DNA from: Euwallacea fornicatus
Lineage: Eukaryota > Arthropoda > Insecta > Coleoptera > Curculionidae
Length of the DNA: 64,000 nucleotides
Direction of reading: 5' to 3'
Assembly (NCBI RefSeq): GCF_040115645.1
Contig: NC_089556.1
Location: forward strand, 1,550,001 to 1,614,000
The notes below the pieces were generated by a model. It did not search any database and was not told where the DNA came from. It saw only the letters and a list, made by a program, of their open reading frames with translations. Position 1 is the stretch's first letter. Every line of letters starts with the position of its first letter. This document shows positions 12,001-24,010 of the stretch, piece after piece. A program made the position numbers and the translations under genes.

Positions 12001-15000
12001 AAAGAAAAAAAAAGAGTAAAAACAAATAGTATTGTAATGTTTTATCGTGTAAAATTGTATAACTAGACGTATCTTTCAGATTCCACCAAAAAACAGTTGC
12101 AGAGACTTTACTAAACTAAACGCCCTACCGTGCCCTTGTTTATACTTAGCCTGGTTAAGTTTGTCAAAAAGAATCCTCATCGGTTTAAAAGAAAATAAAT
12201 TGTAACATTTCCGACAAGGATATTTATTTTACTCGTCCGTTACCGCTATTTACATCACATATGTCACTCATTTTGTCAATATTGAAGTTGATGGTCAAAT
12301 TCAAGAGAGAGGCATGTGATTTACGCCAATCACTTTTCTTTTAAATTCGAGCCCAAAAAATATATGTTAGTTTCCAATGTCTCCTCCAGGTTTTGAGAAA
12401 ACAACAAAATTCCATCAAATTTGGACCACTTAATATGGCAACAATATAATGATGTAATGAACATAAAAGTTGTTTAGATTATCAAATTTCTTATGATTGT
12501 TAAACATTATTCTACATTCTATAAAAAAATTGGATAATCCAAATCCCGCTTTGCATTCCACTTTGTAACAATTTACGCCTACTCACTTTTATAGTTTGAA
12601 GAAATGTTTTGTTTTTTTCATAAGTTCAAAGAACAATTATTGGAAGAAATAATCCTTACCATTTCCAAACTTCCTGTACTTCTTCCTCTTTTTTCTTCCT
12701 TCCTCCCTTCTTAGGACTTTCTTCTTTAATTGTTTCTTCTTTTATTTTCTCTTTCTTGACCTAATGGAAACATACAATAAATTATATTAATTGTACCTAC
12801 TTCTGTGTAAACACTAAAAATTTCAAACATGACATTAGGGGTGAAATACTCACCTTTTTCTTCTTCTGAGGCTTATAATCCTCATATTCGTCTTCATCAG
12901 AGTCTATATGTTTTTTCTTCTTTTTCTTCTGCTCCTTTTCTTTCTTGATCTTTTTCCTAGACATCAGGGGAGTGTCATCCTCTTCATCCTCCTCCTCATC
13001 TTCATCTAGTTTCCGTTTATTCTGGTTAATGCGGGCAGCCTGAAGTTTTTTGACAACATAAAACTTATTTTGAACAAAATCAAATTTTACTGTTAAAAAA
13101 TCAATTCAACATTAAATCAACTCTCTCTAAACAATTAAACAAACAACACAAATACCTTATTCCGTACTTGCTGCATAAGACAAAATATAAAATCACAAAA
13201 AAAACCTCTTACATTGCTACTTACCAATGGCATATCTTCCTCACTGACCTCTTCTTCTTTTGGAGGTTTAAAATCCTCATCCTGAGATTCATCTTGAGCT
13301 TCTGAATATCCTTGATCGTCTTCAGAATTCTCAAATGTAGATTCACCTTTGCTGAATTGAGATAGATTATATTCACAACTTGAAGCCTAAAATTTAGTTT
13401 TTTTCCGTATTTATAATGCTCTAAAATTTCAATATCTTACTTGAGATAAATTGTTGTAGCCTTCACCCTCATCCTGGCTTGATGGCTCATCTTTAATTAC
13501 TAGCTTATCATCATCATCATCGTCGGTGCTAAATGCATCTTCTACTTTGGGTGCAGGTTCTTCTTTAATTTCTTCTTTTAATTTACTCCTCAAATCATCC
13601 TCTGAAATGTGTAAAATATATCATGATCCCATTGCAATCATTTTGCATTGTTATCAGAAATCTAGTGTCTGATTTGTTACCTCTTTAGAGCATTGGGAAT
13701 TTAATTTACAATAAGGATAAATATTTTTTAAGGAGGAAATATTTCATATTGAAATGGATAAAGAAAAAAACACATTTTATTATGAGAAAATGATTGTGGT
13801 TTGACTTATTACCAACTTTTTGTCATAAAGCACTAATTTTATCAAAACTAATAAGTCCTGTATATATTCTATACAAAATACCATAATAAAGTCTTAAAGT
13901 TGGTCCAGTTAAACCATCTAAAACTTGTTTTTTTTACAGTTTCATGTTATCTTTTAACATATAGAAACTGTTCATTCAAAAAATGGTACAACTTCAGTGA
14001 AATACTTGTTCTGGCAAATAAACTTACCATCATATTTCTTTTCTTTGCTCTCCTTCTCCTTATCCCTATCTCTCCTTTCTTTATCCTTACTGCTTGAGTG
14101 ATGCCGATCTTTGTCCTTGTCTCTATGTTTATCCTTTGAACTACTACTTTTCCTATCTTTATCTTTTGATCGTTCCTTTTCTCGGCTCTTTTCTTTGTCT
14201 CTGTCTTTTCTTTCCTTGTCCTTAGATGTACTTGTTTTTTGGTCACGGTCCTTGTCTTTTGAACTGGAGCTTTTATGATCCTTCTCCTTTGAACCAGAAG
14301 TTTTCTTGTCCTTTTCATCTCGATGTTTCTCCTTGTCTTTCTCCCGATGTTTTTCTTTATCTTTACTAGATGACTTATGTGAACTGCTGTGCCGCTCCTT
14401 GTCTTTGGATGTGGAATGTTTATCTCTTTCTTTGTCCCTATCTTTACTCCTGTCCTTATCTTTGCTGGAGGATTTGTGATCTTTATTTTTGGACTTGTCC
14501 CTATCTCTATCTCTGTATTTATCTTTGTCTTTATGCTTGTCCTTGTGTTCAGATTTGTGCTTGTCAGAATAACCATTCAACCCATTCACAGCTCCTGAAG
14601 ACTTGATTTCCTTAACCTTTAAGAAAAGGAATCATAGTAACAAATAATGAAATATAAAAATTGCAGTGGGTTAATATAAAGACATCTTGTGGGGAAGTAT
14701 AATTAAGAAATTAGAATCTAAGGCATATTAAATGGGAGAGGTAGAAATAAAAATGTAATAGAAATATTGTCAGTTCAATGTATCACTTGGTACCTCATTT
14801 TTTCATTCAATATTTTTGTGAGGTCAGTGAAAGTAACATCAAAAACTACATATTTAATTTTGTGTTATACATTATTCTACACTATAAAATACAATTCTAA
14901 ATATGCAAAAAGTTGCAGTTATTACTAAAGATCAACTTCAACAAGAGTTTGTAACCAGTGTATTAAGTATTTACAGTAATTTTAACTACCCATGAGGAAC

Positions 15001-15387
15001 GTTTACATGAAGTAGAAAATAGTGCATGGGAAAAATGAAGCGTATTTGAAAAATGTAACTTAAATAAGGCCTGCAAATAATCTAAAGTCGAGTTATATAA
15101 CTTCTCCAGAGAAACTGAATTCAAAGCGGCAATGCACAACGGAGAAAAACCGAAAAATCCGGTAAAAGGCGTGCTTTGCAATAGGTAGACGTGGGACTTA
15201 GCCGCTGACGCCATTTTGGGACTTAGAAAAATTTCCTATGTAATGCATGCGATCACGAGTAAAGGAGGTAAACTTGAGGTTTTCGCGAAATAATAACTGC
15301 GTACAAAGAGGGATAATTAAATTAGTAAATTTTGTGCATAGTTACCACAGTCGAATCTCCTTCAACGCCAGAGTTATCGCCTTCCAT
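9097..15387 (-). CDS. TOP1: DNA topoisomerase I (type IB)
   Basis: Nuclear enzyme that relaxes supercoils by nicking one strand through a 3'-phosphotyrosine. Exons in transcript order are 15387-15346, 14616-14028, 13601-13441, 13386-13225, 13170-13156, 13039-12854, 12760-12660, 11022-10550, 10469-9860, 9802-9602, 9556-9349 and 9294-9097. They join in frame to 981 residues, closer to the fly enzyme than to the 765-residue human one because of a long N-terminal tail. That tail (about residues 15-420) is Lys/Asp/Arg/Ser-rich with repeated SKDKD-like units and acidic blocks. The core begins near WKWWEEEKKEDG. Catalytic residues are all visible: Arg in LALRAGN, Lys in LGKDSIRYYN, Arg in YNRANR, His in CNHQR, and Tyr about 935 in SKLNYLDPR. 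A coiled linker precedes the last exon. The first exon, MEGDNSGVEGDSTV, is inferred from phase and the GTAACT donor; it is the least certain part. Confidence 0.92.
11243..11569 (-). CDS. Small ORF nested in a TOP1 intron; two CX3C motifs
   Basis: An intronless frame of 108 codons inside the 1.6-kb TOP1 intron 11023-12659, on the same strand as its host. I do not recognise the product. The first 35 residues are rich in Lys, Arg and aromatic residues with almost no acids (starting MFKTFILWYNQRNF), like a mitochondrial presequence. Near the C-terminus two CX3C pairs, CIRAC and CVRKC, sit eight residues apart, followed by a basic tail RGRRKRTLKR. Paired CX3C motifs occur in small proteins oxidised in the mitochondrial intermembrane space, though there the spacer is usually longer, so that role is only a guess. 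The ATG has A at -3. Chance openness in intron DNA remains possible. Confidence 0.45.
   Translation of the reverse strand: MFKTFILWYNQRNFIKIGYSLWANNSFKVLEHKIHYKVYFKSEESKEHLKTSVRKYANSEDKNVNKCIRACPSLTYDLNCVRKCVVDELVQNQISLPSRGRRKRTLKR
13156..13170 (-). other. TOP1: 15-nt microexon of TOP1
   Basis: Five codons (QVRNK) lie between a TATGCAG acceptor and a GTATTTG donor on the minus strand. The neighbouring exons are in phase 0 on both sides, so including or skipping it keeps the frame. It lies in the charged N-terminal tail. Confidence 0.6.
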
Positions 15388-16258
15388 TTGCTTCAGAAAT
15401 CTCCACAACCTTCCAACGATAACGTGAACATCGAACAAAGTCGGATTCTGGCCGAAGACCGATTTCAATTTTTCGTCAAAGTGCGAAAAGATTGTTAATG
15501 CGCGTGCGTCGCTAGAGGAATGTCTGGAATGCCGGTTGTGAAACGTCAAGACAAACGAATTCTTAATAAGGGATTTCAAATTCAACAACACACTTGCAAG
15601 ACTCCGTCGGCTGTTGCTATCGATAGCAAGTATATTCTATAAGGTCGCTCTAGGAATTGCATATTTCCTTATATTGTAATAGAATTATGGTAATTTTATG
15701 TCCGGGAACTACAAAGGCACACTGATGTCTAAAAACCGAACTAACTTGTATTTCTTAACAACTTAAAGTTATTAAGAAAGAGTACCCTAATAAGTTTAAA
15801 CTTAAGCTGTTTTAATGTTACTCTCTTTGAAAATGAAGAAAAGCGTCATATTTCAAATGTTAATATTTTGAAAATTACTTAATTAAATAGACATAATTTA
15901 AGACACCTTGTATTTCAATTTTAAAGAAATAAAACAAATCATAAAATAAAACTGCACCATAGAATCGATTTTTGTTTACGTCACTCTAGTCACTCTATAC
16001 GTGTGAAGATTTTTGACAACTCCACCTTCCAGTTTGACATTAATAATAAGACCCTTATTAATCTGTTTATTTATTTATATTTTTGTTTACATTTCCACAT
16101 TCCGAAATTTTCTTATTTTCATGTGTATATTTCAGGATTTCGCTTGATTTTTTCTATAAATTTGTTGAAAGAAACACCCATATCTGCGCCTGAGTGACTG
16201 AAACTTCAAAGACACACCTCATCATATTTAAGCGTTGTTCAATAGAATAATTCCCACT
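15388..16258. promoter_or_regulatory. Shared head-to-head upstream region of TOP1 and RABGGTB
   Basis: 871 bases between divergent start codons. There is no TATA box at a convincing place for either gene; the DRE palindrome is on the TOP1 side. No further gene is seen. Confidence 0.5.
15614..15629. promoter_or_regulatory. Palindromic DRE-type site upstream of TOP1
   Basis: TTGCTATCGATAGCAA is a perfect 16-base palindrome centred on TATCGATA, the DREF-binding element known from Drosophila promoters of replication and housekeeping genes. It lies about 230 bases upstream of the proposed TOP1 start codon, inside the 871-base region shared head-to-head with RABGGTB. Confidence 0.5.
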
Positions 16259-17365
16259 ATGGCAACTCTTATGAAAGATATAAAACTACCCCAAGACCAC
16301 CCCAAGAAAATCCTGGCATCAAAACATATAGATTTCATCAATGAATACGGCCAAGACGAAGATAATTTCGAATATGGTATGACGGACTATCTTCGAGTCT
16401 CTGGAATGTATTGGGGTTTAACTGCACTGGAATTAATGAATGCCCAACCTACTCAAGACAAAGAAAGCATTGTTACTTATATTAAACAGTGCCAGGACCC
16501 TCAGAGTGGTGGTCTAAGTGCGTGCATTGGTCATGATCCTCATATATTGCATACATTAAGTGGAGTGCAGATTTTGGCCACATATGATAGACTTGATGCC
16601 ATTGATACCAGTGCAGTAGTAAAGTATGTGCAAAGCTTGCAACAAGAAGATGGCAGTTTTTCTGGAGATAAGTGGGGAGAAATTGATACTCGCTTCTCAT
16701 TTTGTTCAGCAATGACTTTGTCTTTATTAAAAAGAATGGATGCAATAGATGTAAATAAGGCAGTTGACTTTGTGGAGAGTTGCAGAAATTTTGATGGGGG
16801 TTTTGGGTCAAGGCCTTTGTCAGAGAGTCATGCAGGGTTGATTTATTGTAATGTAGGATTTTTGTCACTTACACATAGGTAACAAAATAGTACAACAATA
16901 TAGATAACTATTTTTACAATGTTAAAAATCTAGATTAGATTTGGTGGATAGAGATACATTAGCTTGGTGGTTGTGTGAAAGACAGCTTCCTTCAGGGGGA
17001 TTAAATGGTAGACCTGAAAAATTGCCTGATGTTTGCTACTCTTGGTGGGTACTTTCTTCTTTATCAATACTAGGAAGGTTGCACTGGATTGACTCTGAGA
17101 AGCTGAAAGAATTTATTTTTGCCTGCCAAGATTCAGAAACAGGTCAGTCAAATATTGAAGGCAATTGAAACATTTTGATATGATATTGTTTGTAGGAGGT
17201 TTTGCAGATAGGCCTGGAGATATGGCCGACCCTTTCCATACAGTTTTTGGCTTAGCAGCTTTATCCCTTCTTGCAGAAGAGAGCTTACAGAAAGTAAATC
17301 CAACTTACTGCATGCCTCAACATGTTATTGATAGACTAGGACTTAGACCACAGATTTTGTCTTAA
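16259..17365 (+). CDS. RABGGTB: Rab geranylgeranyltransferase subunit beta
   Basis: Catalytic beta subunit of Rab geranylgeranyltransferase, which with the alpha subunit and Rab escort protein adds geranylgeranyl groups to the C-terminal cysteines of Rab GTPases in the cytosol. Exons 16259-16878, 16934-17142 and 17196-17365 join in frame to 332 residues; human is 331. Repeated prenyltransferase motifs are visible: QDPQSGGLSACIGHDPH, QEDGSFSGDKWGEIDTR and RNFDGGFGSRPLSESHAG. Then comes RQLPSGGLNGRPEKLPDVCYSW in two overlapping repeats. The zinc ligands are Asp and Cys of LPDVCYSWW and His of DPFHTVFG. The start MATLMKDIKLP is the first ATG; the frame is open upstream only from a TTG. It converges on the cap methyltransferase gene downstream. 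Confidence 0.95.
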
Positions 17366-18022
17366 GAATAATTTTGAAGTTTACTTAATGTTTTTTTAGA
17401 GATCACCATTTATTAGAGTAATATATGATCAAGATATATATAAACTCTAAGTTTTTTTTTTAATATACAGCTTAATTTTTGTGTTCATGCTTTGATATAT
17501 GTATGTATGAATATTCTTGCCCTATCCAAGCAGTTTTGCATAAACTGTGTGATGCGTCGAGTTTGAATGAACCAATACATGTACTAAGGAGTTTGCTAAG
17601 AAATTCAGCTTAAAGGAAAGAAAATATAGAAAATAATAGACAATGTGTCACAGTTTATTTTCAATGAAATCACAATATATTAGGTTTGTTTCAGCAATCA
17701 ATGCATGATCTGTCTGTAGAAGGTTGACTGGCAAATTGTGGGAGTTTAAATCATTATAGAAATGTTTTGATTAAAAAATAAATTATAGGTGTGTGGAAGT
17801 GCATGAGTCCAACATTTAGTTTGGAAACAATTTTCAAATATTCCCAATAGTAATCAATTTATAAAAAAACTGGCTAATCACTTGCCTAAACAGGTCTCTG
17901 ATTATCAGTTAGTGGTGGTGACTATTACCAAAATATAACTATTATCTATATTCCAATTAAACTAATAAATTATTCAAGTAATTATTACATCTACAAGTTA
18001 GGTTTTTTATATAAAATATCTG
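17366..18022. other. Tail-to-tail spacer between RABGGTB and RNMT
   Basis: AT-rich convergent 3' region with no convincing frame. It should contain both 3' UTRs. Confidence 0.5.
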
Positions 18023-19744
18023 TTAGTCATAACATGGAGTGCCATCCTTGTTCCAACTTCGAACTTTTTCTTTCTCAAAGGCAAATGTAAGGTATAGGGC
18101 TGAAAATAAATTTACAATAAATTAAAAATTCTCAATCTATAACAAAATGCATACAAGAAACTTCCCAATCACTCTTGGATAAAGTTCCACATGGGTATTG
18201 ACTGTTTCCTTGTCTGGAAATAAATGTTGTGGCGTGATTGTAGTCATCAGGAGCATCCCCTGTCAAAGGTTTATTATCCCTTGCAGGATATGATTCTAAA
18301 GCTGCCATGTTAACCAATAATCGCCTCCCTAGAAGGTAAAAGATTACCTAACACCTACTACTACCTTTAGTGACTATACCTTCAACCTTAATTCTCTCAA
18401 AGAACTGTCCAAATTTCTCCTTTTTAACCAACCTTAACCCATACTTTTTGGCTAGTTTGACAAATGTAAGAAAATGCACTAAGAACTCAGGACAATTAAC
18501 TCTTCCATCCAATTTAAAATCATATTTGCCCCCAAATAAAGGTGGATTCTCAATATCAAAGTGTGGTATAACTTGGTATATATCATTTCCAAATCTTCCA
18601 TTATTAGATTTTCTTGCCCGACTTATAACTTCATTAGAATCCACCATTGTTCCTTTAATACAGAAAAAGAAAGATTTTTTGCAACTTCAATAATTGGCCA
18701 CATACCAATAAAATATCCTCCAGCTTGTAAACACTCTGAGGCATTCTTTAACCAGCATTCTGCTTGTGGTAAACTCTCAAAACTGTAGTGAAACGCAAAC
18801 TGAGAACTGACAAGGTCTAATTTAAGAGATGGATCTTCAAATTTTTCCCTGTATCTGACTTTGCCAGCATCACCATGAATATACTCAATTGAGAATAAAT
18901 TTCCCGAATTCCACCCTAAAACCCAATTGTTTCATTTTGGCTAAAGCTTGATTCTGTTAAACCTGATGTGGATACATAAGAATTTACATTATGAATTTGG
19001 CTATATCAGATTGCTATTATTGTAGTGATGATTAAACCATTTTGGTCTAAACAAAATAAAAATAATTCTCCAAGTATTTTTTTAGTTCAATGATGCTGCT
19101 CAAAATTGTTTATCTGTCACAAGAATATATTTTGTTTACCAGTAACTTTACTTACTCCTCCTATTCTGTGAACTCTGCTTCATAAGATTGTACCTTTGTT
19201 TGCAGTCCTCTAAAGAACCTTCAGCAATATCACTAACAATAACATGTGTAACATTTCCTTTTCTCCACTTCTCCAAATCCCCACCTTTCCCTCCACACAA
19301 GTCAAATACTCTTATTGGAGGATTAAATTGTTTTTTTGAATCTTTAATTTTTGTCAAATATTCATTAATAAGCATGCTCTTTATCCAATTGTGGAATCTC
19401 CGCAAATATATAATTTTACTTTCAGCTCTTTCTTTTAGGCCTTTGTCTTCAATTAAATTGTAGTGAGTTGCCACCATTTCAGAATGACTAACAGGTTTCT
19501 CAGGCTCTATTAAAAGCTTTTTAAGAGGCCTGGGGTCTTCGTCCTCTTGTGGTCCTTTTCGTTTATTATAACTGTCTTCATTCTTTGTTTGAGTGTTGGG
19601 GACAGTATCATCTTCAGATGTTTCTCCCTCAGTGGAGTCCACAAAGTTTTTTGTAGAGTATGAATGGTTTCCTTCATATCTTCTGTCAGCTGCCGCAGCC
19701 GCCAACATTAATGTTTCTTCTAATTGATCAGTATTTTCAGCCAT
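18023..19744 (-). CDS. RNMT: mRNA cap guanine-N7 methyltransferase
   Basis: Nuclear S-adenosylmethionine-dependent enzyme that methylates the cap guanine at N7. Exons in transcript order 19744-19156, 18915-18706, 18652-18365, 18328-18155 and 18099-18023 join in frame to 445 residues; human is 476. The first 110 residues are acidic and disordered, as in other animals. The catalytic domain has the SAM motif VFDLCGGKGGDLEKW, then SDIAEGSLEDCKQRY. The SQFAFHYSFES block is the cap-binding and active-site region of the family. Next come GGYFIGTMVDSNEV, FGGKYDFKLDG and the PCGTLSKSDWEVSS / LYLTFAFEK end. The start MAENTDQLEE is chosen because no other in-frame ATG fits a methyltransferase leader. 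It shares its upstream region with POMT1. Confidence 0.94.
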
Positions 19745-20523
19745 TGCAACACAGAGGTAATACAGGAGTGATTGCTTGGAGTACTGGTTAGATTTCAAAA
19801 GGTACAAATACAGAATTTAAAAGGAAAAACATTAGCAGATTCCCTAAGTATGGAACTTAAGGAGATGTGTTTGGGGCCCTGGGGAATATTACAAACAATA
19901 CGATGTCAGTGATTAGTATAAAAAATTGGTTTTAAAGTCCGTCTATTTGGTTGTTTTGAAAGTATTTTGTAGAAATTCTGCCACAGCAGTTATTTAGTAA
20001 ATTAAAGAATATCCCTAACCTAACAAATTCGCGAATCTCAATTCATCTGTTCGCAAATGACAACACGAATGAAATAACATACTGAGTCCTCAAGATAGAC
20101 TATCTCATTCTAACTTATTAAAAATAATGGCGCAAAGTGAAATAAAAACTGGATATGAAAAGAACTATTAGAGAAAAGAGAATTTAGAATGACAGATCGT
20201 AAAATTCTAATTTCTAATAAATGTCATTCGACTGAACGTTAGTTTCGACGGTTGACAATTATCTCTTGAGTACGTTGACACTTTTTTGTTTACCATTCAA
20301 ATCTGGAACAAATTACTTTATTTTTCCTCAATTTTCCATATTTTTGAGTGAAAAGTAGTAATATGCGTTATTTTATTGTGAAGCAAAATAATAGTTTTTT
20401 TAAATAGTATGACTGAACTGTATATAGTAAATCCAATTATCCCTGCAACGCAGTTTAAATAAAAGCAAGACTTACTTTTTTCATCTTCTGTGAAAAGAGC
20501 TTAAAAGAAGTTTTAGTTTAAAA
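19745..20523. promoter_or_regulatory. Shared head-to-head upstream region of RNMT and POMT1
   Basis: 779 bases between divergent start codons, without a TATA box at a clear distance and without a gene-like frame. It must serve as promoter for both genes. Confidence 0.5.
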
Positions 20524-23288
20524 ATGAACTCTACAAAGCAAAAAAACGTAAAATATAAACAGAAAAATGCAGAAGTTTCAATTAGGCATTTTCAAGAATG
20601 CACTTTAAAGTCCTTGGAGACAGAATCAGAAGTCAGAGATCTGAATGGATATGAAAAGTCCAAAACCAAAGAGACTGAAGATATATCTTATGATTCCACA
20701 AACAAATACATTAGCAAATTTAAACAGTTTTTCAAAGTTAATATTGAAATTGATGTTGTATCAGTAATATTATTTATTGGGGCTATAGCCACTAGGATGT
20801 ATAAACTCGAGCAGCCAAAAAATATTGTGTAAGTGCTCCTAACCATCCCTAAATAAAACTATATAAATTAGCCACAAAAATCTCTTTTAGATTTGATGAA
20901 TTACACTATGGGAAATATGTCTCTCTCTACATGAAGAACACATTTTTCTTTGACTCTCACCCCCCTTTAGGCAAACAACTTATAGCCTTGGTTGCCTATA
21001 TTGCAGGTTTTGATGGAAAATTCAAATTTGACCGTATTGGTAGCCCTTATAGTGATTCCGTACCATTAGTAGCTTTAAGATTCATTCCAGCTTTTTTTGG
21101 AAGTCTTATAATCCCCACTACATACCATCTAATGCTTGAAATAGGTGCCTCAGAGTGGACTTCCATTTTTGCTGCCTTTTTGTTCTTATTTGACAATGCC
21201 TTATTGGCACAAAGCAGGTTTATTCTAATGGAAACTATGCTTTTGTTTTTCTCTCTTTTTGGAATTTTATGCATTTTAAAGTTCAGAAAATATTACTCAA
21301 AGCCCTACAACACTGCCTGGTTCTTTTGGCTTATTTCAGCTGCTATTTCACTCACATGTTCCCTTTTAGTTAAATATGCAGGTTTTTATTCCTGCTTCCT
21401 TGGGGCAGCAATAATTCTAAGAGATTTTTGGAGATTGCTCTCACAGAAATCAATATCGGATAGATCTTTATTTGTCAGATTTCTCATTCAAGCACTAGTT
21501 AGCACAGTGGTGTCAATAACCATCTATCTTTTAGTATTTTATATGCATTTAAGTCTGCTTTATAAAGCAGGGCCTCATGACAGTATCATGACCAGTGCTT
21601 TTCAAGCCTCCTTAGAAGGAGGCCTGGCCAGTATCACTAAGGGGCAGCCTTTATTGGTTGCCCATGGATCTCAAGTTACTCTAAGGCAAGTTTGTTTAAT
21701 TTCCTTTAAAATCATTTTATATGAAAATAATCTTATTAAAGGCATTCACATGGCAGAACTTGTTGGCTACATTCACATAATGCAGTGTACCCTATAAAAT
21801 ATCCAGACAAAAGAGGCTCCAGTCATCAGCAGCAAATCACTTGCTACTCATTTAAAGATGTGAATAATTGGTGGATTGTTAAAAGGCCTGATAAAAATGA
21901 TTTGGTGGTTGAACAGCCTGTAGATTTTATTAAACATGGGGATGTGGTTCAATTGGTTCATGGTAAGTGGTAAATTATTAACTTAAATTGTTGTTATTAA
22001 TTTCAACTTATATAATACATATTTTCCTCAGTGTTGAGTTAATTATTACATTACAATTTTTGAATTGCCACAGGCATAACTAGCAGGGCTCTCAATTCCC
22101 ATGACGTAGCAGCCCCAATGTCCCCTCAATGTCAGGAAGTAACATGTTATATTGACTATAACATATCAATGCCTGCTCAGAATTTATGGAAAGTTGATAT
22201 TATCAATAGGTACATAGTAATGTTCTTAATAAAGTCACAAATTGAAAAAACTTAGTTAATGCAAAATATTAGGGATCAGACAGGTGATAAATGGCACACA
22301 ATTCAGTCTTTGATAAGACTAATCCACATTGACACAAATACCGCTTTAAAATTTACTGGGAAGCAGCTCCCAGATTGGGGTTTTCATCAGCATGAAGTGG
22401 CAGCAGATAGAGTAATCAATCAGGACGATACCGTTTGGAATGTTGAGGAGCATCGCTATACAAAATGTTTGTGAAGTAAAATTGAGTTAAGTATCATAAT
22501 TATCTCAAAAATTATGTATATTCCTATTAGCGGAGGATCAGAATGAGCGTGAAAAAGAGCTAGTAAGCGCAGAAATGATCCCCACTGCAGCCACTTCTCT
22601 TTCATTTTGGGAAAAATTCTTTGAGTTGCACTATAAAATGATGTTTGCCACTACTGAAAGTGTTCAAAACCACATGTACAGTTCTACACCACTTGAATGG
22701 CCCTTTATGAGCAGGGGAATTGCCTATTGGGTGTCTTCAGACACGAACGTAAGTGTAAGCATATTTCAGTTCACTTTTACTATATAATTTTTTGCTCAGG
22801 CGCAAATTCATCTAATGGGCAACATAGCAGTTTGGTACCTCTCAACTTTTGGTCTCATCCTCTATTTTACCCTGCTCATAATCTACCTCCTCCGTCGACG
22901 TCGTCGATGCTTCGATCTAGACCCTCCTAATTGGCAGAAGTTCCAACTTATCGGGGAAGTGTTCTTCCTTGGCTACTTACTACACTATTTACCGTATTTT
23001 TTCGTGGAGAGGACGTTATTTTTACATCACTATCTTTCAGCGTTCGCTTTTAAAGCGTTGTTGTTTGCGGCCACAATTGAACATGTTCATTACGTGTTAG
23101 AGAACGTATTGAAAGCTCGAACGTTGGCCAAGGGAGTGGTGCTCGCTAGTTTGGGCATGGTACTGCTGGTGGTTTATGTTTTTAAGAAGTTTTCTGTGTT
23201 TAGTTATGGAAATGTGGCACTCAATACTGGGGATATTTTAGGGCTTAGGTGGAAGGATACATGGGATTTTATTGTTCACAAAAGTTGA
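20524..23288 (+). CDS. POMT1: Protein O-mannosyltransferase 1 (fly rotated abdomen)
   Basis: Multi-pass ER membrane enzyme (GT39) that, with POMT2, transfers mannose from dolichyl-phosphate mannose to Ser/Thr, notably of dystroglycan. Exons 20524-20828, 20891-21685, 21742-21962, 22074-22209, 22273-22466, 22531-22748 and 22800-23288 join in frame to 785 residues. The acidic pair is in FDELHYGKY (residues D104, E105) of the first luminal loop, followed by SHPPLGKQL. Hydrophobic segments occupy about residues 80-370. A MIR region follows, with HGSQVTLR, HGDVVQLVHG and LNSHDVAAP; then a hydrophobic C-terminal part ends LGLRWKDTWDFIVHKS. PHDSIMTSAFQASLEGGLA and YIDYNISMPAQNLW distinguish it from POMT2. 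Intron 2 appears to be GC-AG. The 80-residue N-terminal tail is longer than in human POMT1. Confidence 0.95.
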
Positions 23289-24010
23289 TTCTTATTAATA
23301 ATGCATTCATAATATTGTAGGTTACAATTTAAAGAAAAAGTTAATATTTCAATAATAGCCAACACATTGCCCACTTTTTCATAAGACCCCTACCTATTAC
23401 TGTAATTTTTATCACATGTAATGTATCAAACGCATTGAGCATTAGGGAGTCATTTTAAAGCAATAAGTATGAATTCAACATGGGATCAAAAAAACAATTG
23501 TTTTTTCCTGATCCAGGTTGTACGAATTGCAATTTACAACTAAAAAATATTTTAAACCATCTACAGAAACCATAAGATTTCATATACTTTTATGGAAATA
23601 AAGTTTACTGCAAGAAGGGGCAGTCTTTCCATAACAGAAATTGAACTGACCCTACTTGCAGGAAATTCTTTAATTTCTTGAATTTTATCCTAATTTAAAT
23701 GATACTTATAGGAATTTATATTATTTGAACGTTTTAAAATATAGTTTATTAAGAAAAAAAGTATATTGCAGACATTATTTTTGTACTCATTGTTAATACT
23801 CAGTTTTTCCAGTATAATTTTTATTATACATATTATACTATTATAATTGTGTTTCATTTAGTATGAATGACAAAATAATAAAACACCCATTCCAAAATAT
23901 CAAGTTTTAATAAAGAAAGGAAAGGTTGCATGAGTTACAAAGATCAATGAACTTTTAGTATAACATAACCCAATCATATAAAATAAAAATAATTATTTAT
24001 TAAGAAATAT
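23289..24010. other. Tail-to-tail spacer between POMT1 and PSMB7
   Basis: AT-rich convergent 3' region. No gene-like frame seen. Confidence 0.5.

Noticed and set aside
13947..14606. Long overlapping frames on both strands across the TOP1 tail
   Set aside because: They are shadows of the low-complexity Lys/Asp/Ser repeats of TOP1 exon 2.
14963..15214. 83-codon minus-strand frame starting ATGGCGTCAGCGGC inside TOP1 intron 1
   Set aside because: The ATG lies in a plausible GC-rich context, but the rest is AT-rich with no motif, and no splice link to TOP1 keeps phase.
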